A DNA stretch of 64,000 nt from Pseudogymnoascus destructans (taxonomy: Eukaryota; Ascomycota; Leotiomycetes; Thelebolales; Thelebolaceae), in contig NW_020167539.1 in the NCBI RefSeq assembly GCF_001641265.1, positions 124,001 through 188,000 of the forward strand. Direction: 5' to 3'. Made by a program: the position numbers and the translations under genes. Below, piece by piece: positions 41,412-52,888 of this stretch; position 1 is the first letter of the stretch; the number at the start of each line of letters is the position of its first letter. Below the pieces are notes generated by a model that was not told the origin of the DNA, ran no database searches, and was given only the letters and a program-made list of their open reading frames with translations.

Positions 41412-41550
41412 CCGTGGGCGCGAAGGTGGTGGCGGTCGCAAAATGATACATCTAAATACTTCCCATTGCATACATATTTGTATGAAAACATAAGTACTGT
41501 GATGTATCTTTTTTTTGCGACCACCGCCGCCTCCCTTCGCTCGCCCTGTT
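41412..41550. repeat. Second inverted repeat beside the foldback
   Basis: GGGCGCGAAGGTGGTGGCGGTCGCAAAATGATACAT-type sequence at about 41415-41452 is mirrored by GATGTATC...TTTTGCGACCACCGCCGCCTCC at about 41500-41545, enclosing about 45 bp. It may be another foldback or part of the Mutator-like end. Confidence 0.65.
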
Positions 41551-42796
41551 CCGAAGCACTTACTGGAGTAGAAAAATTAATTAAAGGCCAGTATTCTACA
41601 GAGGGAACAAAGGGCGGCTCTACGTCACGTGGGGGATACAAAGGAACGCCGTGGGGGGTATGGCCGGATGGGGAGAATTACATACAATTTACTAGTAATT
41701 TTCCTTGTCGGGTCATAGCTGAACTCCGGTTTCCGCAGCTCTCCCATTTCTCGCCAAAATGGCTAAGTCCAGCGTGGCAGAATGGGAACGATTCAAACGG
41801 GTCCCCTCTCGACGTCCACCTTCCGCGTTGATGGCCATCTTCCTCAGCTACTAGACAAACCAGGTACCTTCGCCCATAGCCTGGTGTCATGCTTGACTTT
41901 TGTTTCTACGTCTACCACCGCCTCATGCACGACATCGACAGCCTCTGGATGTACCACAGTTGCACTTCAATCAAACTTAACGCCCCAAGAACTTGTTTAG
42001 ACTAGAAAAAACGTCGAGCTTAGTAGGCTATCCGACAGTTAGATGTTTCTGCCAGCAGCACAGTTCAGCGTCTACCAACACCTATTGACTAGCAACACAA
42101 CGAGCCTTAGCTTCCGATCGATGATGAAATCTGATATGCTTGTGCCAAGAGTTGCAAATTAGATCGAGATGCGGCTACAGCATGGAGAGATAGGGAGCTG
42201 ATAGATCAACAGGATGAATACCCCGGCGTTGGGTCCAACGCGCCATTCGAGTTATTCGGGTTATACGGTGCGCAGTTCCCCTCACCATGCTTAGCGATAG
42301 CCAGTCTCGGTGATGTGGTATGCAGCCGCGCGCCATCATGGGGCAAGTGAGGTACTAGGAGGCGGTTCCATGTATTTTGTGGGCATGGTGCTCTCGGTGC
42401 GTCTTATGTTAGAAGAGTCATCTGGTAGACCCTGTACTCTATCCGCCTTCCATCCCTGATGTTGGCCAGGTGCTTCCTCCTGAAATACTTTGTCAGGTCT
42501 CCGGGTCTTGAAAATACGTGTATGCGCTTTTTGAGCACAGACGACTGTCATCCCATAATCACAATAGGCAGATGGCTGGCCTATTCTCCTTGAACACTGA
42601 TATCATAGAGGATCTTCGAACTCTGCTCTTTGATACCCTACTCAAGTGAAAAGTGGTGCAATCAACAGTAAATGAGTACGCCAATCACCGGCTATCACTG
42701 GCATTTGTAGAGGTCAAAGCAAGGGCAGTGGGCATATTTACGTGAGATAGAGACGCGATATGGTGACAAATTTGAATCCTCTTCTCAAAAGACTGC
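41551..42796. other. Intergenic, no gene recognised
   Basis: Several short open frames on both strands without recognisable similarity. The part nearest 42796 is downstream of the DUF3712-type gene. Confidence 0.35.
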
Positions 42797-42835
42797 AAGG
42801 GAGGGTATCCGGCCTTGGACCGGATACCCTCCCTT
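42797..42835. terminator. 16-bp perfect hairpin downstream of the DUF3712 gene
   Basis: Arms AAGGGAGGGTATCCGG (42797-42812) and its exact complement (42820-42835) around CCTTGGA. It lies 52 bp beyond the stop codon of the minus-strand gene. It could shape the 3' end of that transcript or mark a small foldback; the terminator call is inference. Confidence 0.4.
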
Positions 42836-42887
42836 GAGGGAAGATAAATACAGAGATATACAGCAGGTGCATAAATAAGGTACTATT

Positions 42888-44361
42888 CTAAACTAATTGC
42901 GCTGATAATAGAGGCAGAATGTTACTTATATTGGAAAAAGAGGAAAGGTTTAGTAGCCCCGAGCCTAAAGGCGAACTCAGAATTCCGCTCATAGAATCGA
43001 CTATAAGCGACAGTAGTGAAACTTGTGCGGTCAAAGTAAGCTGATTCAAACTCTTCTCGAAATAATCGATGTGCTGACCGTTGTAAATCGTCGTGTTTCC
43101 AGATGCAGAAATTGAAAGGTTGCCGTGTTTCAGGGCGTCCAATTCAGAAGCTATAATTTGAGGCAAGTGCTTGACAGCCTTTTTCAGATCAAGTACACAT
43201 CGAGCTGGAATTATGTTGCTGCCAGGGTTTAGAATAACATCCTGGAGGGCGGCCGTGCCGAGATTAACCCCTCCAATTATCAAGTTCCATGTCATGTTTC
43301 CCTAAAAGCCGGTTATTTTCCGAACGAAAGTTTTAAGAGGTTTGAAGGCTACTTACGAGGTTAATTTTTAAAATGGATGCATTTGGTAGGGACAGGTTTG
43401 CCAGGAGATTTGTTCCATCGGCTTCGGGAGGAAGAATGAGACGAGCATCAGCAATATCGAATCCTGTCAGGCCGTTGAGACCTGTAATATGATTTAGTAA
43501 ATATTTATCGTAGGAAATACTTTCCCACATCTATGAGTTGAGAACTGACCGGTCAATTGAATGTCCTTCTGCAAGTGTACGCGGGCTTTTAATTTTCCGA
43601 CGTAAGCGTTTGCAGAGCCTGTCACCGAAAGTGTAAATGCTTCCGAAAAAACAACACTATGTACAAACTTTGTAAATATATCCGTGTCCAGAATCTTTGC
43701 TGGTTGGTCGGTGATGGTTAAAGTCGTATTGCCATGCAAATCATTCTCGGGTAGGACGATATTAGTGTAAGGAACAATGTTTTTCGTACCATCGTTCACA
43801 AACAAGCTGAGAGGAATCGGGTTGATGTGAACAGATAGCGGCGTCGGAAGCTTAATGTTTGCTTGTAGAGATATCTCAGTGCTATTCGATGTTGGATTTG
43901 AAAGTCCAATCGAGGATATGGGGAGGTTTGCATCGTTAACCATCCTTTGAGCGATTGCTGGGAATATGACTAGAAAACTGTACCGTACATTAACCTCGAT
44001 TGGCAACCCAGCGGCTCCTTGGAATTTTAAGTATTCCCAGGAAGAATATAGAGAAAGGGGCTATATTATTTCGCACGCAGTCTGGCCTGCACACAAGTAC
44101 TTACAATACTGGAAGCAGCACTGCAAGAAGGATAAGAAGCCCAATTGCATAGCAAAGCCACCAACGCTTCCCATGCTTCCATAACCTCAACAACCAACCC
44201 TCTTTTCCCACAGCCAGGCCGGGCTTCTCATCTTCTGTGGTGATATTTTCAACCTGATCATCGCTCGCCTTATTCGATTTCTCTTCGCGAGCTGATGAAA
44301 GCCTAGAAGAGTCCGGCCAGTTCGCAGTAACGACGTCTTTAGGCTCTCCAATAGCAGCCAT
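42888..44361 (-). CDS. Single-pass membrane protein, DUF3712-like
   Basis: Four exons (44361-44105, 43977-43550, 43481-43357, 43301-42888) with introns of 127, 68 and 55 bp give 407 residues. The joins restore LLPVLFFLVIFPAIAQ, DIQLTGLNGLTGFD and KINLGNMTWNL. The protein has an acidic cytosol-like N-terminus, basic residues WKHGKRWW and one transmembrane segment (about 67-93). A long beta-rich extracellular or lumenal domain follows with many N-glycosylation sites (NSTE, NTTL, NLSL, NMTW). This is the layout of fungal DUF3712 proteins, which lack a known function. Start at 44361 is chosen because upstream codons are unlike the family. A tandem repeat array lies upstream. Confidence 0.82.
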
Positions 44362-44679
44362 TGTCGGAGTTTGAACCCCAAAAATGCTGTATAGGCACTC
44401 TTTCTGGACACAAAACTGGGATCGAGAGCAACAGTGCAAAGCCTAACCGCTCGGTGGCGAGTGACGACTTTGTAGGACGTAAAAAGAAGAGAGACTGATG
44501 GGGGGAGAAGGAGGAGGAGGAGAAGAGGAAGAAGAGAAATTCCATAGGATGAAGCGACCCCAGATTCCCCACAACTCCAATTGTGGTCTCGATCGTTCCC
44601 CTCTCTGCACCCCACAATCTCCCCTCTCGCCCCCTGTCACTTCACATTCAATTAACTCCACCCTGGGTAGTAGACCCTG

Positions 44680-45310
44680 GACCCCGCAAACTTTCAGATA
44701 TCAACAAATGCGCCCGCAATAACAACCTTAGATAATGCCTAGGTAGCTCATGCAAGTGAGGGGCTCGGTGATGTGCCTAGGTAGCTCATGTAAGTTGCAA
44801 GTGAGGGGCTTCGGGTACACCCTGGTTACCCCGCAAACTTTCAGGTTTCAACAAATGCTCACGCCCCACCAACCTTCGATAATGTTGAGGTAGGCAAGTG
44901 AGGGGCTCGGCGATGTGCGGGGCACGTGAAAAATAATCTCGATTTGAGGGCCTAATTAGGCTAGGGCTTCGGTTACACCCTAGTCACCCCGCAAACTTTC
45001 AGATATCAACAAATGCTCCCGCCACATAGGCAAGTGAGGGGCTCGGTGATGTGCGGGGCACGTGAAACATAATTTCGATTTCAGGGCCTAATTAGGCTAG
45101 GGCTTCGGGTACGTCCTGGTCCCCCACAACTTTCAGCTATCAACAAATGCTCCCGCCCCACCAATCTTAGATAATGTTGAGGTAGCTTAGGCAAGTGAGG
45201 GGCGGCTCGGTGATGTGTAGGGCACGTGAAAATAATTTTCAATCTAAGGGCCTAATTAGGTTACAGCTATAGGGTATACCCTAGTCCCCTATAAACTTTT
45301 AGGTACTGAT
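44680..45310. repeat. Five-copy degenerate tandem repeat, 136-160 bp unit
   Basis: The marker CGCAAACTTTCAGATATCAACAAATGC recurs with changes near 44682, 44829, 44988, 45124 and 45284. Each unit also holds CAAGTGAGGGGCTCGGTGATG and, in most, GGGCACGTGAAA and GGGCCTAATTAGG. The array starts about 320 bp upstream of the DUF3712-type gene. The last copy is the most diverged. A (TATCC)n tract follows at about 45340. Confidence 0.85.
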
Positions 45311-45502
45311 AAATGCATCTAACTAGTTAGTAGTCTTACACCTACCTATCCTATCCTATCCTATACCATGATATAGAAATATAGTAATTATGTATCCTTA
45401 TCTTCCTCTTAAGTCCTACCTTCTAATACCATGCCCTAATTCCTAAGACATATAAGATATCATATTATAGATAAAGTAATGTATAGGGAAGTCAGACATA
45501 TG

Positions 45503-46891
45503 TGTCATACTGACATTCGTTGCACTCAGTTTGCTATCAAACTCAAGAGCAAACTTGGAAATCTCCTCCTCAAACCTACAAGTCACTATACATATTTTGG
45601 CTTATCACACCAACAACAAGAGCAATACTACTCAACGATTGCTACAACCATCTATGATTCATTACACGTCATCGCTCCTTAGTTATTGGGCCGATATTAC
45701 CACATAGCATATCTCTACAACCCTCTATGATTCATTACATGACATCACTCATACTACCACATGACATATCTCTACCAACTAGAGGCCTAGGAGCATGAAC
45801 AATAGCTCTAAAAGCTCCTACGAACCTCTATGATTCATTACATGTCATCGCTCTTTAGTTACCCACAAGATTGGTTAAGTTATGACATAATTTGTCTATG
45901 ACATAATTTGTCTATAGGGGTACTCTGACCTTGGATCTCCTTTTACTTCCTATAGGCTACGAACCTAAGAAATGGTTCTATGGGATTCTCTTATGTCGAC
46001 TACAGTTACCAAGCCTGGTAAGTCATGGAATGTCTTGGAAAATGAGAGAACTACTGTAACGCTGACTTCTAAACGATAGAAGACACAGAGGTTCTCTTGC
46101 GTAAAGGTTTACTTATCAGAGGAGGCAGGGGATCAGACACAAAGGCTTCAAGTAACACATTACTAGTATATAACAAATACTGTATTGAGTTGAGCACAAA
46201 GCTCCTATCTAAGGAAATACTATCTACTTATATAGTGGCGTCGTGCCTAGTGGACTCCTGGGAACTCACTCGAGTCCTCAGAGTCCTGGACTCTTAGGAT
46301 TCTTCTCATCATCCTGCGAGTCCGTCACGTGCCTAGTGGACTCCTGGGAACTCACTCGAGTCCTCGGAGTCCTGGACTCTTAGGACTCTTCTCATCATCC
46401 TGCGAGTCCGTCACGTGATACTTTCAGAACTACTATTCCCCGCTGCCCCTCCAGGTACCAGGGCCGGTCTCATGCGACCTCCCTCCTTCCTGTCCTGTAG
46501 TTGGCCAGCCTTCTTGTTCCGTCGTAACACTACACTCCTTTAGCATAAATAGGATTGCCCTTTCCTTAAGAAAGGGCAAGCAGACAATACAGTAAATCGA
46601 CTATCACATACTTCCACGTCTTTTCCAAGCTTCCAAGCATTCATCTTGTTACTCCTTGTTTCTGAAAAGTCAGTGAGGTGTTAACCTCTGACTTACCCCT
46701 GAGTTCCCAGACTCAACATTTGTTGCAACTTGTCTGAACCACTTCACTACATCACACACCTGATTGCTGCATTGTGGAATAGTCTAAGCTACGACCCTTT
46801 GGCTCTGTTTTCTAAGACAGTGTGTTGTCTTAGTAAATTCATCCCTTCCTTGGGTGGCTAGATTCTCACATCTGGTGCACCCACCATTACA
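45503..46891 (+). repeat. Solo LTR-B carrying a nested LTR-C
   Basis: TGTCATACTGAC...CCACCATTACA with the exact target duplication ATATG (45498-45502 and 46892-46896). LTR-C interrupts it at 46055-46529. Excluding that, it is about 914 bp, the normal length. Confidence 0.9.
46055..46529 (-). repeat. LTR-C variant 1 nested in LTR-B
   Basis: TGTAACGCTGAC...GTCGTAACA with CTAC on both sides (46051-46054 and 46530-46533; ACTAC if the last A is counted). It has two 82-bp GGACTC units. Its right-hand junction with LTR-B is the same as in the broken copy at 39701-40450. Confidence 0.9.
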
Positions 46892-46999
46892 ATATGGGGT
46901 AGTTAGACAAAAATGCCCTACCACTAGCTTAGAATCTTCACACCGTCTACCATGAACATCTGACAACCTTACAGCTGTGCTCAAATTAAAGACAACATC

Positions 47000-48897
47000 T
47001 AAAAGACCATTGTTGTGATTTAATTGAAGGAATTCAAATCAATTAGACTTGCTACAGAGCACTTTGAAGTTCCTAAGTCAACCCTTGCTAATATGATGTC
47101 TAGAAAGAAAATGCATGCTGTAGCTCACAAAATTAAACAAGCTCTTTTAAACGCTAAAGAAAATACACTTATACAGTGGATTACACGTCTCACTACCATA
47201 GGTTTTCCTGCAACTCCTATGTTGATCAAGGAAATGGCTAAAGAAGTTCGCATACAACGTGTCTACATGTCTTCTTAAATGACCCTTTGGACCAATCCTA
47301 CCCCTATAGGCCATGGATGGATCTATAGATTCCTAAAATGACATCCAAACTTTAAAGGCATCTACTTAAGACAACTATGTCTACATGATATAAAGAAGCC
47401 ATATAAAGATTTCAGCTTAGTTAAATGCGGTAAAGGCAAGAATTAAGGAGCAAAAGTATAAGCCATATAACATCTACAATATGGATGAGACAGGTTTTGC
47501 AGTCGGAGAGACTTAATCTATATGTATAATTGTTGATTCAACCTTAAAATCCAATTAGAAGTTGACAGCTACGAATTAGGAGTGGATAACTGTACTTAAA
47601 TGCTTGATGCAGATGCTAGTGCTTTACCACCTATGATTATATTTAAGGCGAGAATACCAATTCAAGTTGGGTTCTACAGGACAAACCTACAAACTGGCAG
47701 TTCTCAACTAGTAGTAGCAGCTAGACTTCAAATAGTCATGGATTTGAGTGGTTGTAGAAGGTATTTGAGCCTAAGTCACACAAGAATTCTAGAAATAACC
47801 TATGGATGTTGATTATAGATGGCCATTCTAGTCATATTACTAGCGATATGATTGTACTATACATTAAGAATGACATCGATCTTCTTATTCTACCTCCCTA
47901 TTGCTCTTATCTGCTCTAGCCACTTGATGTTAGGGTGTATGAACCTCTTGAGCAATTTCATGCTTAGGAAGTGGATCGGTATACTTAAGCAGGAATAAAG
48001 CGAATCTAGCACTCCTACTAGGTTGAAATCTTCTAGTGTATTTGAGAGAAGGGTCTTATACCTCAAAACATCAGAAGTGGGTGGAGGGCGGCAGGTTTAA
48101 TACCCTTTCTCCTAGAAAGAGTTCTGTCTAATCTTCTGCTTCAACTAAACCACTTTGCACTCCCTAAAAGTCAACTAATATTACTACTCTAGATTTCTTC
48201 ATACTCTCAGTTCTCCTCTAGATAGAGCTGAACTAAGACATGCGAATTTAGTATTTAATTCAAGCATGGCAACTAGTGATTCTCCTGCTTCGCCAACATG
48301 GCGTTATGCCAAGAGAATGACTAGGCTGGTTGAAAGTCAGAATGCTAATCTCACAATCCTTCAGAAGGAGGTGAAAGAATACAAAGAGATACTTGAGACA
48401 TGGAAGAAAGAACCAGGGGCAAGAGAATTAAACTACAGGGTGAATTTGTATTTAGTATAGAGGAAGTGTTGAAAATTGTCCATAAGGCAGAGTTGAAGTC
48501 GAGTGAGAAAAGACCATGCAAATGACCAATTAAAGAAGTAGATGTAAGGACACAGGGCACCCAGCTCACAGTAATAGCATATGAGAGTGCGAGTCGGAGG
48601 CTAAACGGATGCTATCCTATAGGTCTACTATGAAGGATACAAAAGAGATGATGAGGAACCCCGTTGGGTCAATCCCCTTAAGTACCCGAAACGGGTCTGA
48701 CTCGGCTAACCTGCCCTAACTCTCCCCACGTGACCGTAACCTGCCTGACTCTGATCCCTTCCATCACTGAGGGCGGAGGCATCCTTACAGTAGAAGAGGC
48801 AGTTGAAGAGGAAGAGGTAGAGAATGATTCAAGCGACTTAGAATTGGAATTGGAGGAGTGTGTGGCACGTAGGACTAGGTCAACTAGAGTAGAATAA
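47000..48897 (+). pseudogene. Fot1/pogo transposase, RIP-like, split by solo LTR-A
   Basis: Fragments in one direction read LATEHFEVPKSTLANMMS (HTH), then IGHGWIYRFL, NMDETGFAVGE (Asp 1, about 47480), IIDGHSSHI (Asp 2, about 47815) and PLDV (Asp 3, about 47920), with many stops. The tail KRPCK...IKEVD is interrupted at 48543 by LTR-A and resumes as VEEAVEEEEVENDSSDLELE, ending at a TAA at 48897. Stops mostly replace Gln, Arg or Trp codons, as RIP predicts. Confidence 0.75.
48543..48789 (-). repeat. Solo LTR-A, 247 bp
   Basis: TGTAAGGACACAGGG...GGCATCCTTACA with the exact target duplication GTAGA (48538-48542 and 48790-48794). It lies inside the coding tail of a decayed pogo transposase. It shows far fewer changes than its surroundings, so it arrived after most of the decay. 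Confidence 0.93.
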
Positions 48898-48904
48898 AGT
48901 TTTG

Positions 48905-50033
48905 TCCTATACTTGAACCTATATATAAGGATGCCCTCGGGACTGGGCGTGGCATCCTTATAGCAAAGATATCCTCATGTGGAGGTTCACGGAAATCTAA
49001 GGATATATGTAAAAAAAAAAAATTGTATGTGACTTTGATACCCAGCCATCTAGTAAACGTTGCATACTCTTCGCGACTTTCTCTTGCGAAATATCCTTGC
49101 CAATTGTTCTAATGCCTTTATTACTGAAATCCGACCTCTATCTTTAGCAAGGGAAGTAAATAATTAAAGGGTATTCAGTGCCTAGCTTGCTTCTGTAAGT
49201 GATGGTCAGATCTCTTCCTCTTCCCCTTCCTCGTCCCTGTCTGCAATCCCATCCTCCTCTGTAATAGTGTATCTCTGTACTACAGCTTCAAAAATATCTT
49301 CATCTCTGTCAACTATTCTTCGCCTATAGGGTTGAGAAAATCTGCAATTGGCATGACATCTCCTGGTAGCCTCACAATTTCCATTCCTAGTTCCTCGACC
49401 TTAGTAGTATTATCTTGACGCATATCTATATTTTCTGGTTTTTTTATGAGAGTCGACCGCCACCAACACTTCTAAATTTTTGGTGCTTCAAGTGCTTCCC
49501 ACGTAAGTCTACTCCACTGTATTGCCTTTAGAATATTAACTGTTTTATTAGGGTTCTTATTGGCCTCGAGCTGGTGCAACATGTAATTAATCCATTGTTT
49601 TCGATACCCAAGTTTGAAGCTTGCAATTATTCCCTAATCAAGAGGTTGCCAATGAATGTCGTATTCGGTGGAAGCCAAGCAATTCAAACATTTGACAAAC
49701 CTTGTAATCCACCAACAAGTTCAACTCTGACTTCATGTCTAGAGAAGTTATTAAGTAATAACAGTATCTTGTGATGCTTCATTTTCTCATTTAACCAGTC
49801 TAGGTATTCTTTTATAATTAGCCCTGTCATTCATTTTGTCCTGTTGTATTAATATTGAATCCGCATGCGCTTAACATCAATATTTTTAAAACATCGAGGA
49901 TTCTTCAACTTTCCCACAACCCATATATCTAGCTTCTCAGTTCTAGTCAAATAAATGCGAGAGTAATCCTATCTTTGGATTTCTTTCCCCCACTCAAAGC
50001 TTTAGTGGCTAGCGATTGAGTTTGCGGTATAGT
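48905..50033 (-). pseudogene. Tigger-like pogo element H, 3' half, RIP-degraded
   Basis: The outer end (CTTGAACCTATATATAAGGATG, about 48913) resembles the left end of the fragment at 52889. On the minus strand from 50033 one can follow GGKKSKDRITLAFI, LDIWVVGKLKNPRCFKNID, LLLLNNFSRHEVRVELVGGL (Asp 2 changed to Asn), VRIAWLPPNTT-like and an acidic end, with many stops. It is probably the second half of the element at 52889-53670. Confidence 0.6.
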
Positions 50034-50690
50034 GATGACCATAATGCCTACCCTAAGGCTGTACAAGACTTCGCAAAGAAGCAAGCCTTAATCTAGGAAG
50101 AGAAGTGTTAGAAAAGGCAACACTAAGACATCAAAGACGGGTGGGAACAACCTTGAGGAGAGGAAGAGCAGGGGATAGAAACTGCCTCTACCATATTAAC
50201 AGAGCTTGCGTCAACCTATAGACCAATGGGAAGGGTTAAGGAACCTAAGGTGTATAAGGGAAAATCCACCTAGGAGCTTAATGAGTTCATGGCCTTAGTC
50301 CGCACCATCTTCTGGTACCAACCAAGGATGTTTCTAACTAAGCAATCAAAGGTGGCCTTTGCAGCCTAATACCTAGAGGGGGACCCTATAAAGGAGTAGG
50401 ATAACTAGTACGCCTCTAAAGAAGAGGGGTATATAGACCCCCTAGACATCACTAGGTTTAAGGAGTTCCTTTAGGACCTCTTATGTTGACCTAGCCAACT
50501 AGCAGCAGCCTTGAAATATAACGGCGCCTACTAATGGAAAGGACAGAGTATCTGTAAGTTCATGACCTATCTTAAGGAACTTAAACGAGAAATGGAGCCG
50601 TATACTGAATCATAGAGTACTGTCCACTCTTAACGAAGATTCACCTAGAAATGAGGTAGCAGCTCCTTTTTCTCTTAGAATCTTGTAGGA
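50034..50690 (+). pseudogene. Ty3/gypsy gag remnant, RIP-degraded
   Basis: Between about 50240 and 50600 one frame reads KVYKGKST, LNEFMALVRTIFWYQPRMF, VAFAA, YLEGDPIKE, ITRFKEFL and LAAALKYNGAY, broken by TAG/TAA codons. This pattern (capsid helices of a fungal gag) is recognisable but weak. No pol follows. Confidence 0.5.
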
Positions 50691-50700
50691 GAGACACCAT

Positions 50701-51180
50701 GTAATGATGTACAGTTATGCTTGCGCTAGCGCTGTTATAGTACATGTGGAATATAGAGCATGTTATGTATATTCTAGGCAAGCTGGAATACTGTAGTCTT
50801 TTTGGCTTAGTCGATGTACCCTGTTACAATAACCCCCCCTTTAGTCTATGACATCCTAGCACAGATGTAGAGGCTTCTAGCTTATCATCTCGTACTTGCT
50901 TCTAGGCCCATTACTACTTAGGATGCTAAGGTGTGTATATAATAGCTTAAGCCCCTAAGGACGCCCCCTTGTTAGCTAGGTAAGGAATTACACTAATTGC
51001 TCGCTTAGCCCACCCAACTAGCGCGCTAATCAAAACCCATTAACTAGGGAGCTGGAATACTCTTGTAATGATGTACAGTTATGCTTACGCTACATCCTAC
51101 TAAGCTAAAAAGACTATAGTATTCTAGCTCACCTAGAATACATGTAACACGCTTTATATACCACATGTACTATAACAGTA
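50701..51180. repeat. Degenerate repeat with inverted arms
   Basis: GTAATGATGTACAGTTATGCTT occurs directly repeated at 50701 and 51065. Sequence 50731-50810 is the inverted copy (with about 10-15 per cent changes by eye) of 51101-51179. It may be two rearranged LTRs of the gag remnant's element. Confidence 0.55.
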
Positions 51181-51229
51181 GCACCCTGTTACACCCTGTT
51201 AGGAAGCTCTAGGTGCATCAATTTGTAAA

Positions 51230-52625
51230 GCGCCAAGTAGAACTAAAGACATGATTTTCTCATGTTTATGATTTCCAAAGGGCCTTGTGTGAAGATCCTA
51301 AGCTTATTAGAGCATGGTTCTCACTTGTAGAGAATATACAGATTAAATATAGCATTCTAGATTGTGATTTCTACAACTTCAACAAGACTGGCTTTATAAT
51401 GGGTGTTATTTGCACTAGAATGGTTAATACACATGCTAATTGACATAGCAGAGGCAACGCCATTTAGCTAGGTAATTAGGAATGGGTGATAGTGATTGTT
51501 TAAATTAATAGTGAAGGTTGTTGGAGTATCCCTCCATGTTTAGTGGTTTAAGGCATTAATTACCTTGCGAATTAGCACTCTAAAAGTAGCCTCCCTTACA
51601 ACTAGGTCATAAATCCTAAGAATAATGGTTGGACAAACAATGAGATAGGTTAAGAATGGTTAAAACACTTAGATAAACAAACTGCTGCTTAAGCAAAAGG
51701 TCCATATTGAATGCTAGTACTAGATGGGTATAAGAGTCACGAATCAGCAGCATTTCAAGAGTATTGCAAGTCCTATGACATTATAACTCTTAGATTGCCT
51801 GCCTATTGCTCTCATCTAACCTAGCCACTTGATATTAGATGTTTCAGTCCTTTAAAGCAAGCATATAGTCATTAAATTAAGGGTTTCATTAAGGTGCATA
51901 TTCACTATATCACTAAGGTCAAATTCTTTATGGCCTTTAAAGCTGCCTATATACAAGCTAAATTCTACAGAGCTGGATTAATCCCTCATGACCCTTAGGC
52001 AGTAATATCAAAGCTAGATGTTAAGTTACAGACTCCTATGCCTACTAAAGCCCCCTCTATAGAGGCTGACCCTTAGGTTTCTTAGAAGCCTCATAACCCA
52101 ACCAATGCTTTTTTTTAGACAACTTTAGTTAAAGATCGTATTGCCCTTCATTAAGGAAGCTCTCTAACACTGCTTATTGCTATAGTCACTATGTTACCAA
52201 AGGGTATAGAGATTTTAGCACATAAGGTTACCCTTTTAACTGCACCATACTCTTCACAAGGCAAATGAAGCACTTAGCAAGCATTACAGAGCTAAAGAAA
52301 ATCATATCTGTCAAGGAGGTGCACTTATTGTAGAGGATCACATGATATTTTAGCTTAGGAGGAGGTAGATGAGTAGATTTAACGTAACAAGCGCTCTAGA
52401 GGGGTTAATTAAGGTGAAGGAAATTTAACTACACAATGCTGTAGTACTTGTGGAAAGATTAGTCATAAGGTGTAAACTTGTTAAGTGGTTGTAGAAGCAC
52501 TAGTTTATTAGATTCTAAGTAGTTTTAATTAATATAATGTGTTGTGGTTAATTAATCATATTGCAATAGGGTAGTAGGGAAGTGTGCTACTTAGTGATAT
52601 GTGCTGCGTAGTGATAAACCACATT
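51230..52625 (+). pseudogene. RIP-degraded copy of pogo element P4
   Basis: One frame aligns by eye with the transposase at 57801-59443: LDCDFYNFNKTGFIMGVICT (Asp 1 context, Glu to Lys), KHLDKQTAA, LVLDGYKSHESAAFQEYCKS (Asp 2), HLT-PLDIRCFSPLKQAYS (Asp 3), TKVKFFMAFKAAYIQ and a ruined CCHC tail. About every tenth codon is a stop. The right end GTAGTGATAAACCACATTA matches the P4 end ACTGATAAACCACGTTA. It is an older, mutated member of the same family. Confidence 0.8.
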
Positions 52626-52627
52626 AT

Positions 52628-52738
52628 ACTATAATGTGTACTTAAAGCCTTTATGTCTAATCCCCTACCTCCTCTGTTAAGTTAATTCTTTATATAAGAA
52701 ACCCCTATACATCCTATTGTTTAGGAAGTAGCATTACA
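52628..52738 (+). repeat. LTR-C end remnant
   Basis: GTGTACTTAAAGCCTTTATG...GTAGCATTACA follows the last 110 bp of sense LTR-C with numerous C-to-T changes. It adjoins the right end of the degraded P4 copy, which had apparently inserted into this LTR. Confidence 0.65.
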
Positions 52739-52888
52739 GCTAACTCTTAGGCAATACTAGTATCTAATACTTACTATAATTACTAAAGATCATTTAACAA
52801 TTTCTACATTAGTAGAATCTAAGTAAGTGTTTAGTGTTAGTAGTAATAGATTAGTACTTACGTAACATATGGGGAAGTTGGACATATA

